Shown here piece by piece: positions 27,445-39,734 of a DNA stretch of 64,000 bases. The DNA comes from Gulosibacter macacae. Its GTDB lineage: Bacteria > Actinomycetota > Actinomycetes > Actinomycetales > Microbacteriaceae. Within the stretch, counting starts at the first letter, position 1, and each line of letters begins with the position of its first letter. The stretch covers positions 124,001 through 188,000 of the forward strand of contig NZ_RQVS01000004.1 of the NCBI RefSeq assembly GCF_003865375.1, read 5' to 3'. Under the pieces are notes generated by a model, which was not told the DNA's origin, did no database searches, and was given only the letters and a program-made list of their open reading frames with translations. Made by a program: the position numbers and the translations under genes.

Positions 27445-28941
27445 ATGAGCGAGTTCATCTGCGCCATCGACCAGGGCACCACCTCGTCACGCGCGATTAT
27501 TTTCGACCGCACCGGCCGCATCCGAGGTACCGGCCAGAAAGAGCACGCGCAGCATTTTCCGCAACCGGGCTGGGTCGAGCACGATGCGGCCGAGATCTGG
27601 CGCAATGTGCGTGAGGTCGTGGGTATTGCCCTGGCGGATGCTGAGATCACCCGCCACGACCTCGCGGCGGTCGGCATCACGAACCAGCGCGAGACGACGG
27701 TGGTGTGGGATCGAGCGACCGGTGACCCGGTGCATCCGGCCATTGTCTGGCAGGACACGCGCACCCAGGAGGTCGTCGATCGGCTTGCCGACGGCGATGT
27801 GAACCGCTTCCGCGAGCGCTGCGGACTGCCGCTGAGCACTTATTTTTCGGCGCCGAAGCTCGTGTGGCTGCTCGAGAATGTCGAGGGGATGCGTGCGCGC
27901 GCGGAAGCCGGGGAGCTCGCCTTTGGCACGATCGACTCGTGGGTGCTTTGGAACCTCACTGGCGGCCCCGATGGCGGTGTGCACGCGACCGATGTGACGA
28001 ATGCCTCGCGCACCATGCTTATGTCGCTTCAGACGTGTGAGTGGGATGCGTCACTGCTTGAGTCGTTTGGTATTCCGGCCGCGCTCTTGCCCGAAATTCG
28101 CTCGTCGAGCGAGGTGTACGGCAAGGCGGCGAGCAATTCGTTGCTGCGGCACACGCCGGTGGCCGGGATGCTCGGCGACCAGCAGGCCGCGACCTTCGGG
28201 CAGGCGGCGTTTGCGGCTGGCGAGGCAAAGAATACATACGGCACCGGGGCGTTTTTGATCGTGAACACCGGTGAAGAGGTGGTGCGGTCTGAGGAGGGTT
28301 TGCTCTCGACCGTGGCTTATCGGCTCGGCGATGCGCCGCCGGTGTACGCGCTCGAAGGTTCGGTGGCGGTGACCGGTTCGCTTGTGCAGTGGCTGCGCGA
28401 CAACCTCGGGATCATTTCGACCGCGCCCGAGGTCGAAACGCTCGCACGTACGGTCGACTCCAACGGTGGCTGCTACATCGTGCCGGCATTCTCAGGCTTG
28501 TTCGCGCCGTGGTGGCGGCCAGATGCCCGTGGCGTGATTGTGGGGCTCACCGGGTTCATCCATCGCGGTCATATTGCCCGCGCGGCGCTTGAGTCGACGG
28601 CGTATCAGGTGGCCGATGTGGTGGCCGCTGCGAATAAGGATGCGGAGGTGCCGCTGCGCGAGCTCCGCGTCGATGGCGGGATGGCCGCGAATGACACGCT
28701 GATGCAGTTTCAGGCGGATCTGCTCGACGTTGAGGTGGTGCGACCCGCGGTGCTCGAGACGACGGCGCTCGGGGCGGCGTTTGCCGCGGGGCTCGCCGTT
28801 GGCTTCTGGGACGACTTGGATGCATTGCGCGCGCTCTGGCAGGAGGAGCGGAGGTTTGCACCGTCGATGGATGCGGGTGAGCGGGAGCGGCTGCGTGCCG
28901 GCTGGCTGCGGGCCGTCGAGCACTCGTTCAACCTCGCGTAG
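27445..28941 (+). CDS. glpK: Glycerol kinase
   Basis: Phosphorylates glycerol to glycerol 3-phosphate. The ATG at 27445 gives 498 residues beginning [20 protein letters not shown], the family N-terminus; the open frame extends far upstream but only as the shadow of guaB3. Other FGGY motifs: [55 protein letters not shown] and [20 protein letters not shown]. No Shine-Dalgarno site is visible and the gap to the divergent guaB3 is only 69 nt, so the mRNA may be nearly leaderless. No glpF or glpD lies beside it. Confidence 0.97.
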   Translation: MSEFICAIDQGTTSSRAIIFDRTGRIRGTGQKEHAQHFPQPGWVEHDAAEIWRNVREVVGIALADAEITRHDLAAVGITNQRETTVVWDRATGDPVHPAIVWQDTRTQEVVDRLADGDVNRFRERCGLPLSTYFSAPKLVWLLENVEGMRARAEAGELAFGTIDSWVLWNLTGGPDGGVHATDVTNASRTMLMSLQTCEWDASLLESFGIPAALLPEIRSSSEVYGKAASNSLLRHTPVAGMLGDQQAATFGQAAFAAGEAKNTYGTGAFLIVNTGEEVVRSEEGLLSTVAYRLGDAPPVYALEGSVAVTGSLVQWLRDNLGIISTAPEVETLARTVDSNGGCYIVPAFSGLFAPWWRPDARGVIVGLTGFIHRGHIARAALESTAYQVADVVAAANKDAEVPLRELRVDGGMAANDTLMQFQADLLDVEVVRPAVLETTALGAAFAAGLAVGFWDDLDALRALWQEERRFAPSMDAGERERLRAGWLRAVEHSFNLA

Positions 28942-28960
28942 CTCGCCCACCGTCGCCAAC

Positions 28961-29000
28961 CTGGCTGGTCGAGTAGGCCGTAGGCCGAATCGAGACCCAC
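28961..29000. repeat. TACTCGACC-family repeat after glpK
   Basis: A hairpin-forming unit CTGGCTGGTCGAGTAGGCCG followed by TAGGCCGAATCGAGACCCAC, 20 nt past glpK; it may double as terminator. Confidence 0.8.
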
Positions 29001-29055
29001 GCGCCCCACAACACCGCCTACATTCATAGGAAGCACCAAAGGCAAGGAGGCCCCC

Positions 29056-29646
29056 ATGAAACTCGCACGCGCACTCATCGCTCCCGCCGCGCTGTTGCTC
29101 GCACTCACCGGTTGCGCTGGTGGCACCGCAACCACTGAACCCACTGAGTCTGTCGCAGCCCCCGCATCCGAGGCGCCGATCGAGACGACTGCCGAAACCA
29201 CCGCCGAACCCAAGGATGCTGCCGGCGCACTCAGCGACGAGGAAGCGCTGCAGGTCGGCATGGATACGTACACCGACATGTACGACGCCATGTTCGTGGT
29301 CGCCGAAAACGGTCACGACAACGACGGCAAGCTGGCAGCGCTCATTACCGGCGAGCAACTCGAGAAGTTGCCTGAGCTCATTGCCTCATTTGAGAACGTC
29401 GACGTCAAGGTCGAAGGCAGCGCCGATATGCGCAATCCGCAATTGATCTCGAACACGCATGACGGCACTGCCTCAACCATCGACTTCGCGGTCTGTGTCG
29501 ATGCGACCGGCATGACGCTCAGCGGCAGTGACGGCGCCTCCGAACCGGGTCCGCTCACGACTTCGCACGTCACCGTGACCGACGCGGATGGTGCCTTCAA
29601 GGTGTCCAACGTGCAGACCTACACCGATCAGGATCTCTGCGCGTAG
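29056..29646 (+). CDS. Putative lipoprotein, first of three paralogues
   Basis: A 196-residue exported lipoprotein: signal peptide KLARALIAPAALLLALTGCA with lipobox LTGC at about residues 17-20, then a Thr/Glu/Ala-rich spacer to about residue 60. A domain follows with LSDEEALQVGMDTYTDMYDAMF and a C-terminal SHVTVTDADGAFKVSNVQT ending in DLCA. The same end pattern (VT.A.G.FKVS, then C-A) is in the gene at 31902. A strong AAGGAGG site precedes the ATG. The conserved cysteine near the C-terminus and one at about residue 153 could form a disulfide. The family is not recognised. Confidence 0.8.
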   Translation: MKLARALIAPAALLLALTGCAGGTATTEPTESVAAPASEAPIETTAETTAEPKDAAGALSDEEALQVGMDTYTDMYDAMFVVAENGHDNDGKLAALITGEQLEKLPELIASFENVDVKVEGSADMRNPQLISNTHDGTASTIDFAVCVDATGMTLSGSDGASEPGPLTTSHVTVTDADGAFKVSNVQTYTDQDLCA

Positions 29647-29683
29647 CCCGCCCCTGATGAATAGCGGCACCGCCGCCCCCCCC

Positions 29684-29725
29684 TTGGTGGATTGAGTAGC
29701 GGCGCAGCCGCGTATCGAAATCCCC
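29684..29725. repeat. TACTCGACC-family repeat before the exonuclease gene
   Basis: A unit TTGGTGGATTGAGTAGCGGC followed by GCAGCCGCGTATCGAAATCCCC; self-complementary at GCGGC/GCCGC. Confidence 0.8.
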
Positions 29726-29795
29726 CCATGTCGGAGGCTTGCGGCACACTGTGCCTACCGAACGATATTGACGAGCGCTCCGAACGGATTACGAG

Positions 29796-31031
29796 ATGAA
29801 AACACGCGGCTTCGCAGTTGTCGACCTGGAAACGACCGGTCTCCACCCCGCCCAGAATCACCGCATCATCGAGGTCGGCGTCGTGCACGTCGACCTTGAT
29901 GGCCAGGTGACGAACCGGTGGGAGACGGTCGTGCATCCAGATCGCGACCTCGGACCGACCCACATTCACGGGCTCACCGGGGCCGATATGCGAAACGCGC
30001 CGAAGTTCGCTGAAATCTCCGACGAACTGCGCGACTTGCTCGACCAGCGCGTCATCGTTGCGCATAACGCCACATTCGAAAGCCGCTTCCTCACCGCCGA
30101 GTGGATGCGTGCGGGTGCGCTCGATGTCGAGGAGTTCCCGGGTGCGTGGCTCGACACAATGCGCTTGGCATCCCGCTTCTTGCACGGAGCCAGCCGCAAG
30201 CTCGCCGATTGCTGCGCCGCCTACGACATCGACGTCGTCAATGCCCACACCGCGCTCGGCGACGCTGAGGCCACCGCGCTCCTTCTCGCCGCCTACCTCG
30301 ATGCCTCTCGAGGACAGCGGTTCTGGAACCGCGTGCTCGACGCACCATTCGCCGCGCACTCACTGCGCCCACTTGGGCGACGCGGCCTGGCCATTGCGCG
30401 AAGCTCCAACGCCATTATGGAAACTGCTCCCCTTGCGCGCGTCGTCGCGCAACTCCCCGCAGACGAGGCCGAAACCGACGGAGAAGCTGACTACCTCGCG
30501 CTACTCGACCGCAGCCTCGAAGATGCCCTGCTCACCCTCGCTGAAGCTGGCGAACTCGAGCGTCTCGCCGCAGCCCACGGCATCACAGCTGAACGTTGCC
30601 GTCAGCTGCATTCGCACTACTTTGAGCAGGTCGCCGATGCGGCCTGGGCCGATGGCGTGCTCACGAACGAAGAAGTTGCCCAGCTCGATGCGCTGGGCCA
30701 CATCCTGTCGCTTAATGAGGCCCAGATCGCCGCCGCCAAGCTGACCCGAGCCGCGACGAAGACTGCAGCGACCGAAGCTCCGGTAGCACTGCATCCTGGC
30801 CACATCATCGTGCTCACCGGCAGCATGCGCCGGCCCCGTGAAGACTGGCAACAGGCGCTCGAAGCGGCCGGGTTCCTCGCGCCAAGCGGGCTCACCAAAA
30901 AGACCGACGTGTTGGTCGCTGCCGACCCCGACTCGCTCTCGGGTAAAGCGAAAAAGGCCCGGCAGTACGGCATCCCTATCGTCTCGGAAGACTGGCTCGA
31001 GGAGCAGCTCGGGGCCATCGCGCTCGTCTAG
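29796..31031 (+). CDS. DnaQ-like DEDDh exonuclease with C-terminal BRCT domain
   Basis: A 411-residue protein. Residues 1-170 form a DEDDh 3'-5' exonuclease: FAVVDLETTGLHPAQNHRII (Exo I with D and E), IVAHNATFESRFL (Exo II) and NAHTALGDAEATALLLAAYL (Exo III with the catalytic His and Asp). The middle (about 230-310) resembles a TerB-like helical region (AWADGVLTNEEVAQLDALG). Residues from about 330 form a BRCT domain: GHIIVLTGSMRRPREDWQQA through YGIPIVSEDWLEEQL. This is the actinobacterial DNA polymerase III epsilon-like exonuclease/BRCT architecture; probably a repair nuclease rather than the replisome proofreader. It separates the first lipoprotein gene from its two paralogues. Confidence 0.92.
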   Translation: MKTRGFAVVDLETTGLHPAQNHRIIEVGVVHVDLDGQVTNRWETVVHPDRDLGPTHIHGLTGADMRNAPKFAEISDELRDLLDQRVIVAHNATFESRFLTAEWMRAGALDVEEFPGAWLDTMRLASRFLHGASRKLADCCAAYDIDVVNAHTALGDAEATALLLAAYLDASRGQRFWNRVLDAPFAAHSLRPLGRRGLAIARSSNAIMETAPLARVVAQLPADEAETDGEADYLALLDRSLEDALLTLAEAGELERLAAAHGITAERCRQLHSHYFEQVADAAWADGVLTNEEVAQLDALGHILSLNEAQIAAAKLTRAATKTAATEAPVALHPGHIIVLTGSMRRPREDWQQALEAAGFLAPSGLTKKTDVLVAADPDSLSGKAKKARQYGIPIVSEDWLEEQLGAIALV

Positions 31032-31187
31032 TTTGAGCGGCGTCTTGGGCTCGATTCAGTGCACGACTGCATGAGTTATGCACAGGTGTTCGACTGTGGA
31101 TGCATTTGAGGGCCAGTCGGCGAGCGCACCTATGGTGCTCGCGTCAATGAGTCATCCAGCTCAATTGCACTCTGAAGGGACACGACC

Positions 31188-31754
31188 TTGCGCAAAACCC
31201 TGCTCGCCGCAACAGCATTGCTCACCATCCTGATCCTCAGTGGTTGCTCATTTGTCGCCGGTGCCGCTCGGGCCGGTACGCTTTCGAATGCCGAAGCGGC
31301 CACGCTCACGCACGAGGTACTCGAGGCCTATCGCGACTACGAAGCGGCCGTTGCGACCATGTTCGCCACCGACATCGAAGACCTCGAGGCATTCGAGGCC
31401 GCAGTTCGCGAAGTCGGTGCTCGATCGGGCACGGCAGTCACTTCGGTCGGGATGCAACTCATTGAAGTTGCGGGGAGCGGCGAGTGGAGCACGTCCGGAT
31501 TCACGCGCTTCACGAACCCGTCGATTTGGTCGGTCCGCGATGAAGCCGATGGCTCACAAGTAGTGAGTGTTCATACCTGCTTTGACACGAGTGAGGTGAA
31601 TTGGGTGGACGCGGTGTCGGGCGAAACGATGACACTCGTGACCGAAGAACCGGCCACATTCATCTTGACGGTGCGCCTTGTCGACGACGGCTACGACCAG
31701 CTCTACTCCATCGAGTCGCGCAGCCACAGCATTTGTGAATCGGACAGTGAGTGA
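31188..31754 (+). CDS. Putative lipoprotein, second of three
   Basis: A 188-residue lipoprotein starting with TTG at 31188 behind GAAGGGA. The signal peptide RKTLLAATALLTILILSGCS carries lipobox LSGC. The mature part has LTHEVLEAYRDYEAAVATMF, comparable with the DTYTDMYDAMF and DTYEQMLTALV helices of the paralogues, and two cysteines (in VHTCFD and near the end in SHSICES). It is the most divergent of the three. Function unknown. Confidence 0.72.
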   Translation: MRKTLLAATALLTILILSGCSFVAGAARAGTLSNAEAATLTHEVLEAYRDYEAAVATMFATDIEDLEAFEAAVREVGARSGTAVTSVGMQLIEVAGSGEWSTSGFTRFTNPSIWSVRDEADGSQVVSVHTCFDTSEVNWVDAVSGETMTLVTEEPATFILTVRLVDDGYDQLYSIESRSHSICESDSE

Positions 31755-31901
31755 CGCTGAACGCACTGGTGTCGGAGGCCTCCGAAAGGATGCGCGGGCG
31801 CCAGCGACCCTAATCAACCAGCTGCCAAGTCGTCTCGGGGGTTGATTCGAGGCTTCCGGAAGATTCCTTAGTCTGAGCCCACGCATCCCGAGGAGACCAC
31901 T

Positions 31902-32459
31902 GTGAAGACTGCCCGCGCCCTGCTCATCCCTGCCGTTGCGCTCTTTGCGCTCGCCGGATGCGCTGCCGATGCTAACCAGCAAGGCACGACCACCACCACG
32001 AACGAGCAGACAAGCGAAGTAGCGGCAACGCCGACCACAATGACCGACGACGAAGCGCTCACCTTGGCCGTCGACACCTACGAACAGATGCTCACCGCAC
32101 TGGTCACTGCGTCGCTCAACAAGAGCGATCTCGATGGTTCCCTTGAAGCGCAGGTCACCGGCGAACTCAGCGAGCGATTTGCGTTTCTCTTCGACGGCAC
32201 CCCGGGGCCACCAATAACCGTCACCGGCAATATGAACGTGACTAACGCAACGCTGTTTTCACACGTCGTCGAGGGCACGACCGTCACCATCGAAGCGGGT
32301 GGATGCGCCGATAACTTCGGTATTTCGATCACCGCCGCCGATGGTGGCGGCATGCTCGAACCAGATCGACAATCAGCGAAGTTCACCGTGACCAACGCCG
32401 GCGGCACGTTCAAAGTGTCGAAATCTGATCCGAGTAGCGAGCCCAATTTCTGCGCATAG
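31902..32459 (+). CDS. Putative lipoprotein, third of three
   Basis: A 185-residue lipoprotein with GTG start at 31902 after GAGGAGA. Signal peptide KTARALLIPAVALFALAGCA with lipobox LAGC, then a Thr-rich spacer. The mature domain has MTDDEALTLAVDTYEQMLTA and ends FTVTNAGGTFKVSKSDP with a final NFCA. Signal peptide, first helix and C-terminus match the gene at 29056 closely enough to call them paralogues. The partner cysteine lies in GGCADNF. The role is unknown; the family may bind something at the outer face of the membrane. Confidence 0.78.
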   Translation: MKTARALLIPAVALFALAGCAADANQQGTTTTTNEQTSEVAATPTTMTDDEALTLAVDTYEQMLTALVTASLNKSDLDGSLEAQVTGELSERFAFLFDGTPGPPITVTGNMNVTNATLFSHVVEGTTVTIEAGGCADNFGISITAADGGGMLEPDRQSAKFTVTNAGGTFKVSKSDPSSEPNFCA

Positions 32460-32504
32460 ATCGTGTGCTCCGCTCATCCCGATTGCGTTCTAGTGGCGCT
32501 CGCT

Positions 32505-32560
32505 CGACCAAAGCAGCCTGCGGCCATCACTTCGAGAGCCTCGGTGCATCTCGCGACCTA
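32505..32560. repeat. Degraded copy of the 43-nt / TACTCGACC repeat
   Basis: GCTCGACCAAAGCAGCCTGC followed by GGCCATCACTTCGAGAGCCT and CGGTGCATC matches the 8180-8222 unit with several changes. It lies in the leader region of icd. Confidence 0.6.
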
Positions 32561-32601
32561 CTACAGACGAGCCACTGCCCCGTCCGATACACTGGCAAAG
32601 A

Positions 32602-32626
32602 AATCTTGACGTCGAGATATCTCGAC
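32602..32626. promoter_or_regulatory. Candidate operator upstream of icd
   Basis: Three half-sites in alternating orientation, ATCTTGAC, GTCGAGAT and ATCTCGAC, run head to tail. The last two form a perfect 16-nt palindrome (GTCGAGATATCTCGAC, 32611-32626). The first half-site contains a TTGAC that could be a -35 element, so a bound dimer would block or modulate the icd promoter. The binding protein is not identified. Confidence 0.6.
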
Positions 32627-32662
32627 ACCGAGCGTTCTTCTCGCACCGTCCGCCCAGACTAG

Positions 32663-34864
<2,202 letters not shown>

Positions 34865-34905
34865 GTAGTCGGTTCGACAACTCGCACAACTACGAGCGAA
34901 AACAC

Positions 34906-34935
34906 CAAGTGGGAGCCCCTAGGGGCTCCCACTTG
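34906..34935. terminator. Perfect 30-nt palindrome, terminator of icd and the VOC gene
   Basis: Both halves of AAGTGGGAGCCCC/GGGGCTCCCACTT match perfectly around a central CTAG, between convergent genes. No long T run follows, so it may act as a bidirectional terminator or mRNA stabiliser. Confidence 0.75.
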
Positions 34936-34964
34936 TGCGTTTGGCTCGCAGTTGTCGCCGAACA

Positions 34965-35306
34965 CTACCCCTGCGGCGGCTGCGAGAGGCCCACCGTGTT
35001 GCCATCCGGGTCAGTGACCGTCGCCACCTGGAGTCCACCGCCAACTTCGTTGGGACCCGTGCCGAGCGCGCCACCGGCAGCGACGAGCGCGCGCTGCGAG
35101 GCTTCAATGTCGTCGGTCTTCCAATAGATTGCCGGGCCACCCGGTCCCGGGTTGCCCTTGGCGAGGCCGATCTGCATCTCGCCGACCATGAAGCCCACAT
35201 AGTGCTCACTGTCAACGAAGGGATCGACTTCGGTGAGCACGCGATAGAAATCGCGTGCCCTTGCGAGATCGGTCACTGGCACGATGATTTCGCTGAAGCT
35301 AGCCAT
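34965..35306 (-). CDS. VOC-family (glyoxalase/bleomycin-resistance fold) protein
   Basis: The ATG at 35306 is preceded by AAAGGA at proper spacing and yields 113 residues; the longer open frame adds unrelated residues. It has the beta-alpha-beta-beta-beta pattern of one VOC module: FSEIIVPVTDLARARDFYRV, PAIYWKTDDIEASQRALVA and QVATVTDPDGNTVGLSQPP. One module usually works as a homodimer. Metal ligands are incomplete by eye (the first position is not His), so an enzymatic role is uncertain. Confidence 0.88.
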   Translation of the reverse strand: MASFSEIIVPVTDLARARDFYRVLTEVDPFVDSEHYVGFMVGEMQIGLAKGNPGPGGPAIYWKTDDIEASQRALVAAGGALGTGPNEVGGGLQVATVTDPDGNTVGLSQPPQG

Positions 35307-35391
35307 GAGCATCCTTTCCATCGATTCGCTCAAGTGCTGAGGCAAAAATCGTGGCACCGCGCGACGATAGTTTGTTGTGCGTCGTCTGTGC

Positions 35392-35470
35392 TGTACGAAT
35401 CTGTGCCTCACAGCGCGTTATCTCCTTCCACAGAGGAGATAGCGCCGCCACAGGCACAGATTCATACATT
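35392..35470. repeat. 79-nt palindromic element B1, left flank of the AbiEi/DUF559 gene
   Basis: Outer arms TGTACGAATCTGTGCCT and AGGCACAGATTCATACA enclose an inner hairpin with arms GCGTTATCTCCT and AGGAGATAGCGC. It matches 36444-36522 in the same orientation at 70 of 79 positions. It starts 86 nt downstream of nothing but the VOC gene start, i.e. in the divergent promoter region. Confidence 0.92.
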
Positions 35471-35478
35471 GATCGGCA

Positions 35479-35508
35479 CCCCTGTGGAAACTGGTTGATC
35501 CACAGGGG
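35479..35508. repeat. Short hairpin between element B1 and the DUF559 gene
   Basis: Perfect 10-bp arms CCCCTGTGGA and TCCACAGGGG with a 10-nt loop, 49 nt before the ATG at 35557. It could attenuate or regulate that gene. Confidence 0.7.
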
Positions 35509-35556
35509 CAAGCTTCTCGACACAACTGGGACAGGCAGCAATGTAAGTCTGCGCGC

Positions 35557-36435
35557 ATGTTGCCACTCGAACTCCTTCGCCAGCAGGGCGGAGTTGCCAA
35601 CACTGCCGAGCTACTCGCCGCGGGAATGACACAGCGAGGGTTAAGCGAAGCCGTGAAGAACGGTCAATTGGAGCGCTTGCGCCAAGGTCTTTATAAGAGT
35701 CCTGGCAACCCAACCGATATTGGGGTGGCACGCGCACTTGGTGGAGCGCTGAGTTGCATTTCAGCGCTTGAGATTCACGGAATGTGGGTACCGCACGGCG
35801 CACATCCACGGCATATCCGTGTCAATCGTCGGACAGCGTCCACTTGGCCGACCGACCCCATTCGGCGTCGGCTTGCACCACTCGACATCCCCCACCTCCT
35901 GCCTTCCCCGTGGCGAAATCGAGTTACCGATCCAGTGGATACTCCACTGCGCGCGCTCCTCACGGCGGGACTCTGCCAGCCCCGCGATGAATTGGTGGCC
36001 GCGCTTGACTCCGCATTGCGGCTCGGTATGGAACGTTCCGAGCTCGAACAGCTCAGGCCATTCGCGAGTGCCACCCTCGTCAAAGCCCTTGACCTGGTTG
36101 ATTCCGAATCGGATTCCGGCATCGAGTCATTGATTCGCATGCGGTTACGAAAGCTTCGAGTGAGAGTGCGATCGCAAGTGAATCTATTGGGCTGGCAATG
36201 CGATCTAGTCGTTGGCGAATGGCTCGTCATCGAGCTTGACGGATTGGACTTCCACCGCACGCGCGAAAGCATCGACAAGGATCACTGGAAGGATCGTCAA
36301 CTCACCATCGCGGGTTACACGGTGCTGCGCTTCACCTACACCGACGTGATGCATCGATGGGAGTACTGCGAGAGACAGATCGTCGCCGCAATTCGAGCCG
36401 ACTGGCACATCCGGCCGCGTTCGGGTGCGGCATAG
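35557..36435 (+). CDS. AbiEi-like winged helix plus DUF559 (Vsr-like) protein
   Basis: A 292-residue protein with two parts. Residues 1-75 have the AbiEi-antitoxin-like layout: LLRQQGGVANTAELLAAGMT then LERLRQGLYKSPG. The C-terminus, from about residue 185, is a DUF559/Vsr-like PD-(D/E)XK fold with SGIESLIRMRLRKL, CDLVVGEWLVIELDGLDFH (candidate D and E.D ligands), KDRQLTIAGYTVLRFTYTDV and a final helix. Such proteins are frequent in Actinobacteria and often annotated as type IV antitoxins, but there is no partner AbiEii toxin gene here. The residues needed for nuclease activity appear present. The gene is bracketed by two copies of a 79-nt palindrome, suggesting a mobile or selfish unit. Confidence 0.85.
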   Translation: MLPLELLRQQGGVANTAELLAAGMTQRGLSEAVKNGQLERLRQGLYKSPGNPTDIGVARALGGALSCISALEIHGMWVPHGAHPRHIRVNRRTASTWPTDPIRRRLAPLDIPHLLPSPWRNRVTDPVDTPLRALLTAGLCQPRDELVAALDSALRLGMERSELEQLRPFASATLVKALDLVDSESDSGIESLIRMRLRKLRVRVRSQVNLLGWQCDLVVGEWLVIELDGLDFHRTRESIDKDHWKDRQLTIAGYTVLRFTYTDVMHRWEYCERQIVAAIRADWHIRPRSGAA

Positions 36436-36443
36436 CGAAGGCA

Positions 36444-36522
36444 TGTACGAATCTGTGCCTCACAGAGAGCTACCTCCTCTCACAGGGGAGATAGCGCCGC
36501 CACAGGCACAGATTCGCACATT
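36444..36522. repeat. 79-nt palindromic element B2, right flank of the AbiEi/DUF559 gene
   Basis: Direct copy of 35392-35470 (70 of 79 identical) beginning 8 nt after the DUF559 stop. The outer arms pair 16 of 17 (TGTACGAATCTGTGCCT with AGGCACAGATTCGCACA). Confidence 0.92.
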
Positions 36523-36552
36523 CATGCACTTCTGAACCTGCAGCAAGCACTG

Positions 36553-36585
36553 GAAAGGGCCCCAGCGCGATGCTGGGGCCCTTTC
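36553..36585 (-). terminator. Terminator of guaB
   Basis: A 14-bp stem (GAAAGGGCCCCAGC with its complement) and 5-nt loop, 16 nt beyond the guaB stop. The stem ends in CTTTC on the minus strand; it may also serve the convergent DUF559 gene. Confidence 0.82.
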
Positions 36586-36601
36586 GCAAGCAAGAAGCCG
36601 A

Positions 36602-39210
<2,609 letters not shown>

Positions 39211-39248
39211 TCCCGCATCCTAGGCCCGCCAGCGAACCTACGAACGAC

Positions 39249-39282
39249 AGTGGGGCCCGACCATTGCTGGTCGGGCCCCACT
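39249..39282 (-). terminator. Terminator of groES
   Basis: A perfect 15-bp stem (AGTGGGGCCCGACCA and complement) with a 4-nt loop, 18 nt after the groES stop. Confidence 0.85.
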
Positions 39283-39300
39283 AAAGAGTCGCGCTAGAAA

Positions 39301-39594
39301 CTAGACGAGCTTGGCGAGCACGTCGCGCGCCGAGAGGATGAGGTACTCCGCGCCGCCGTACTTGACCTCGGTGCCGCCGTACTTCGAGTAGATGACCTTG
39401 TCACCGACTGCGACATCCATGGGGATGCGCTCGCCCTCGTCGTCGAAACGGCCGGGGCCCACAGCCACAACCTCGCCCTCCTGGGGCTTTTCCTTCGCGG
39501 TGTCCGGGATGACCAGACCCGAAGCAGTGGTCTGCTCGGCCTGGACCTGCTGGATGACGATGCGATCTTCGAGCGGCTGAATGTTCACCGACAC
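39301..39594 (-). CDS. groES: Co-chaperonin GroES
   Basis: The 10-kDa lid of the GroEL chaperonin. I start at the GTG at 39594 ([20 protein letters not shown], 97 residues), preceded by AAAGAGG at 6 nt; an in-frame ATG at 39615 lies upstream of that site and is unlikely. The mobile loop [19 protein letters not shown] and the roof and core motifs VVAVGPGR and [14 protein letters not shown] are standard. No groEL follows; groES alone behind a CIRCE element, with groEL elsewhere, is common in this family of bacteria. Confidence 0.97.
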   Translation of the reverse strand: MSVNIQPLEDRIVIQQVQAEQTTASGLVIPDTAKEKPQEGEVVAVGPGRFDDEGERIPMDVAVGDKVIYSKYGGTEVKYGGAEYLILSARDVLAKLV

Positions 39595-39634
39595 GGTTGA
39601 CCTCTTTCTTGGCATGAACGCTGGTGTGAAAAAG

Positions 39635-39661
39635 TTAGCACTCCCACCCTGTGGGTGCTAA
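39635..39661. promoter_or_regulatory. CIRCE operator (HrcA site) of groES
   Basis: TTAGCACTC, a 9-nt spacer, then GGGTGCTAA; the consensus is TTAGCACTC-N9-GAGTGCTAA, so only one base differs. It lies about 40 nt upstream of the groES start, meaning heat-shock repression by HrcA. Confidence 0.93.
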
Positions 39662-39734
39662 CTCGAGTGTAGGGCGGCCGGGCCGTGCGTGCCACCTGAG
39701 CCACCGCGACGCTGTACGCCGATAGCGTAGGGGG

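Noticed and set aside
35557-36435. Complete type IV toxin-antitoxin (AbiE) module
   Set aside because: No AbiEii-like nucleotidyltransferase toxin lies on either side; only the N-terminal part is antitoxin-like.
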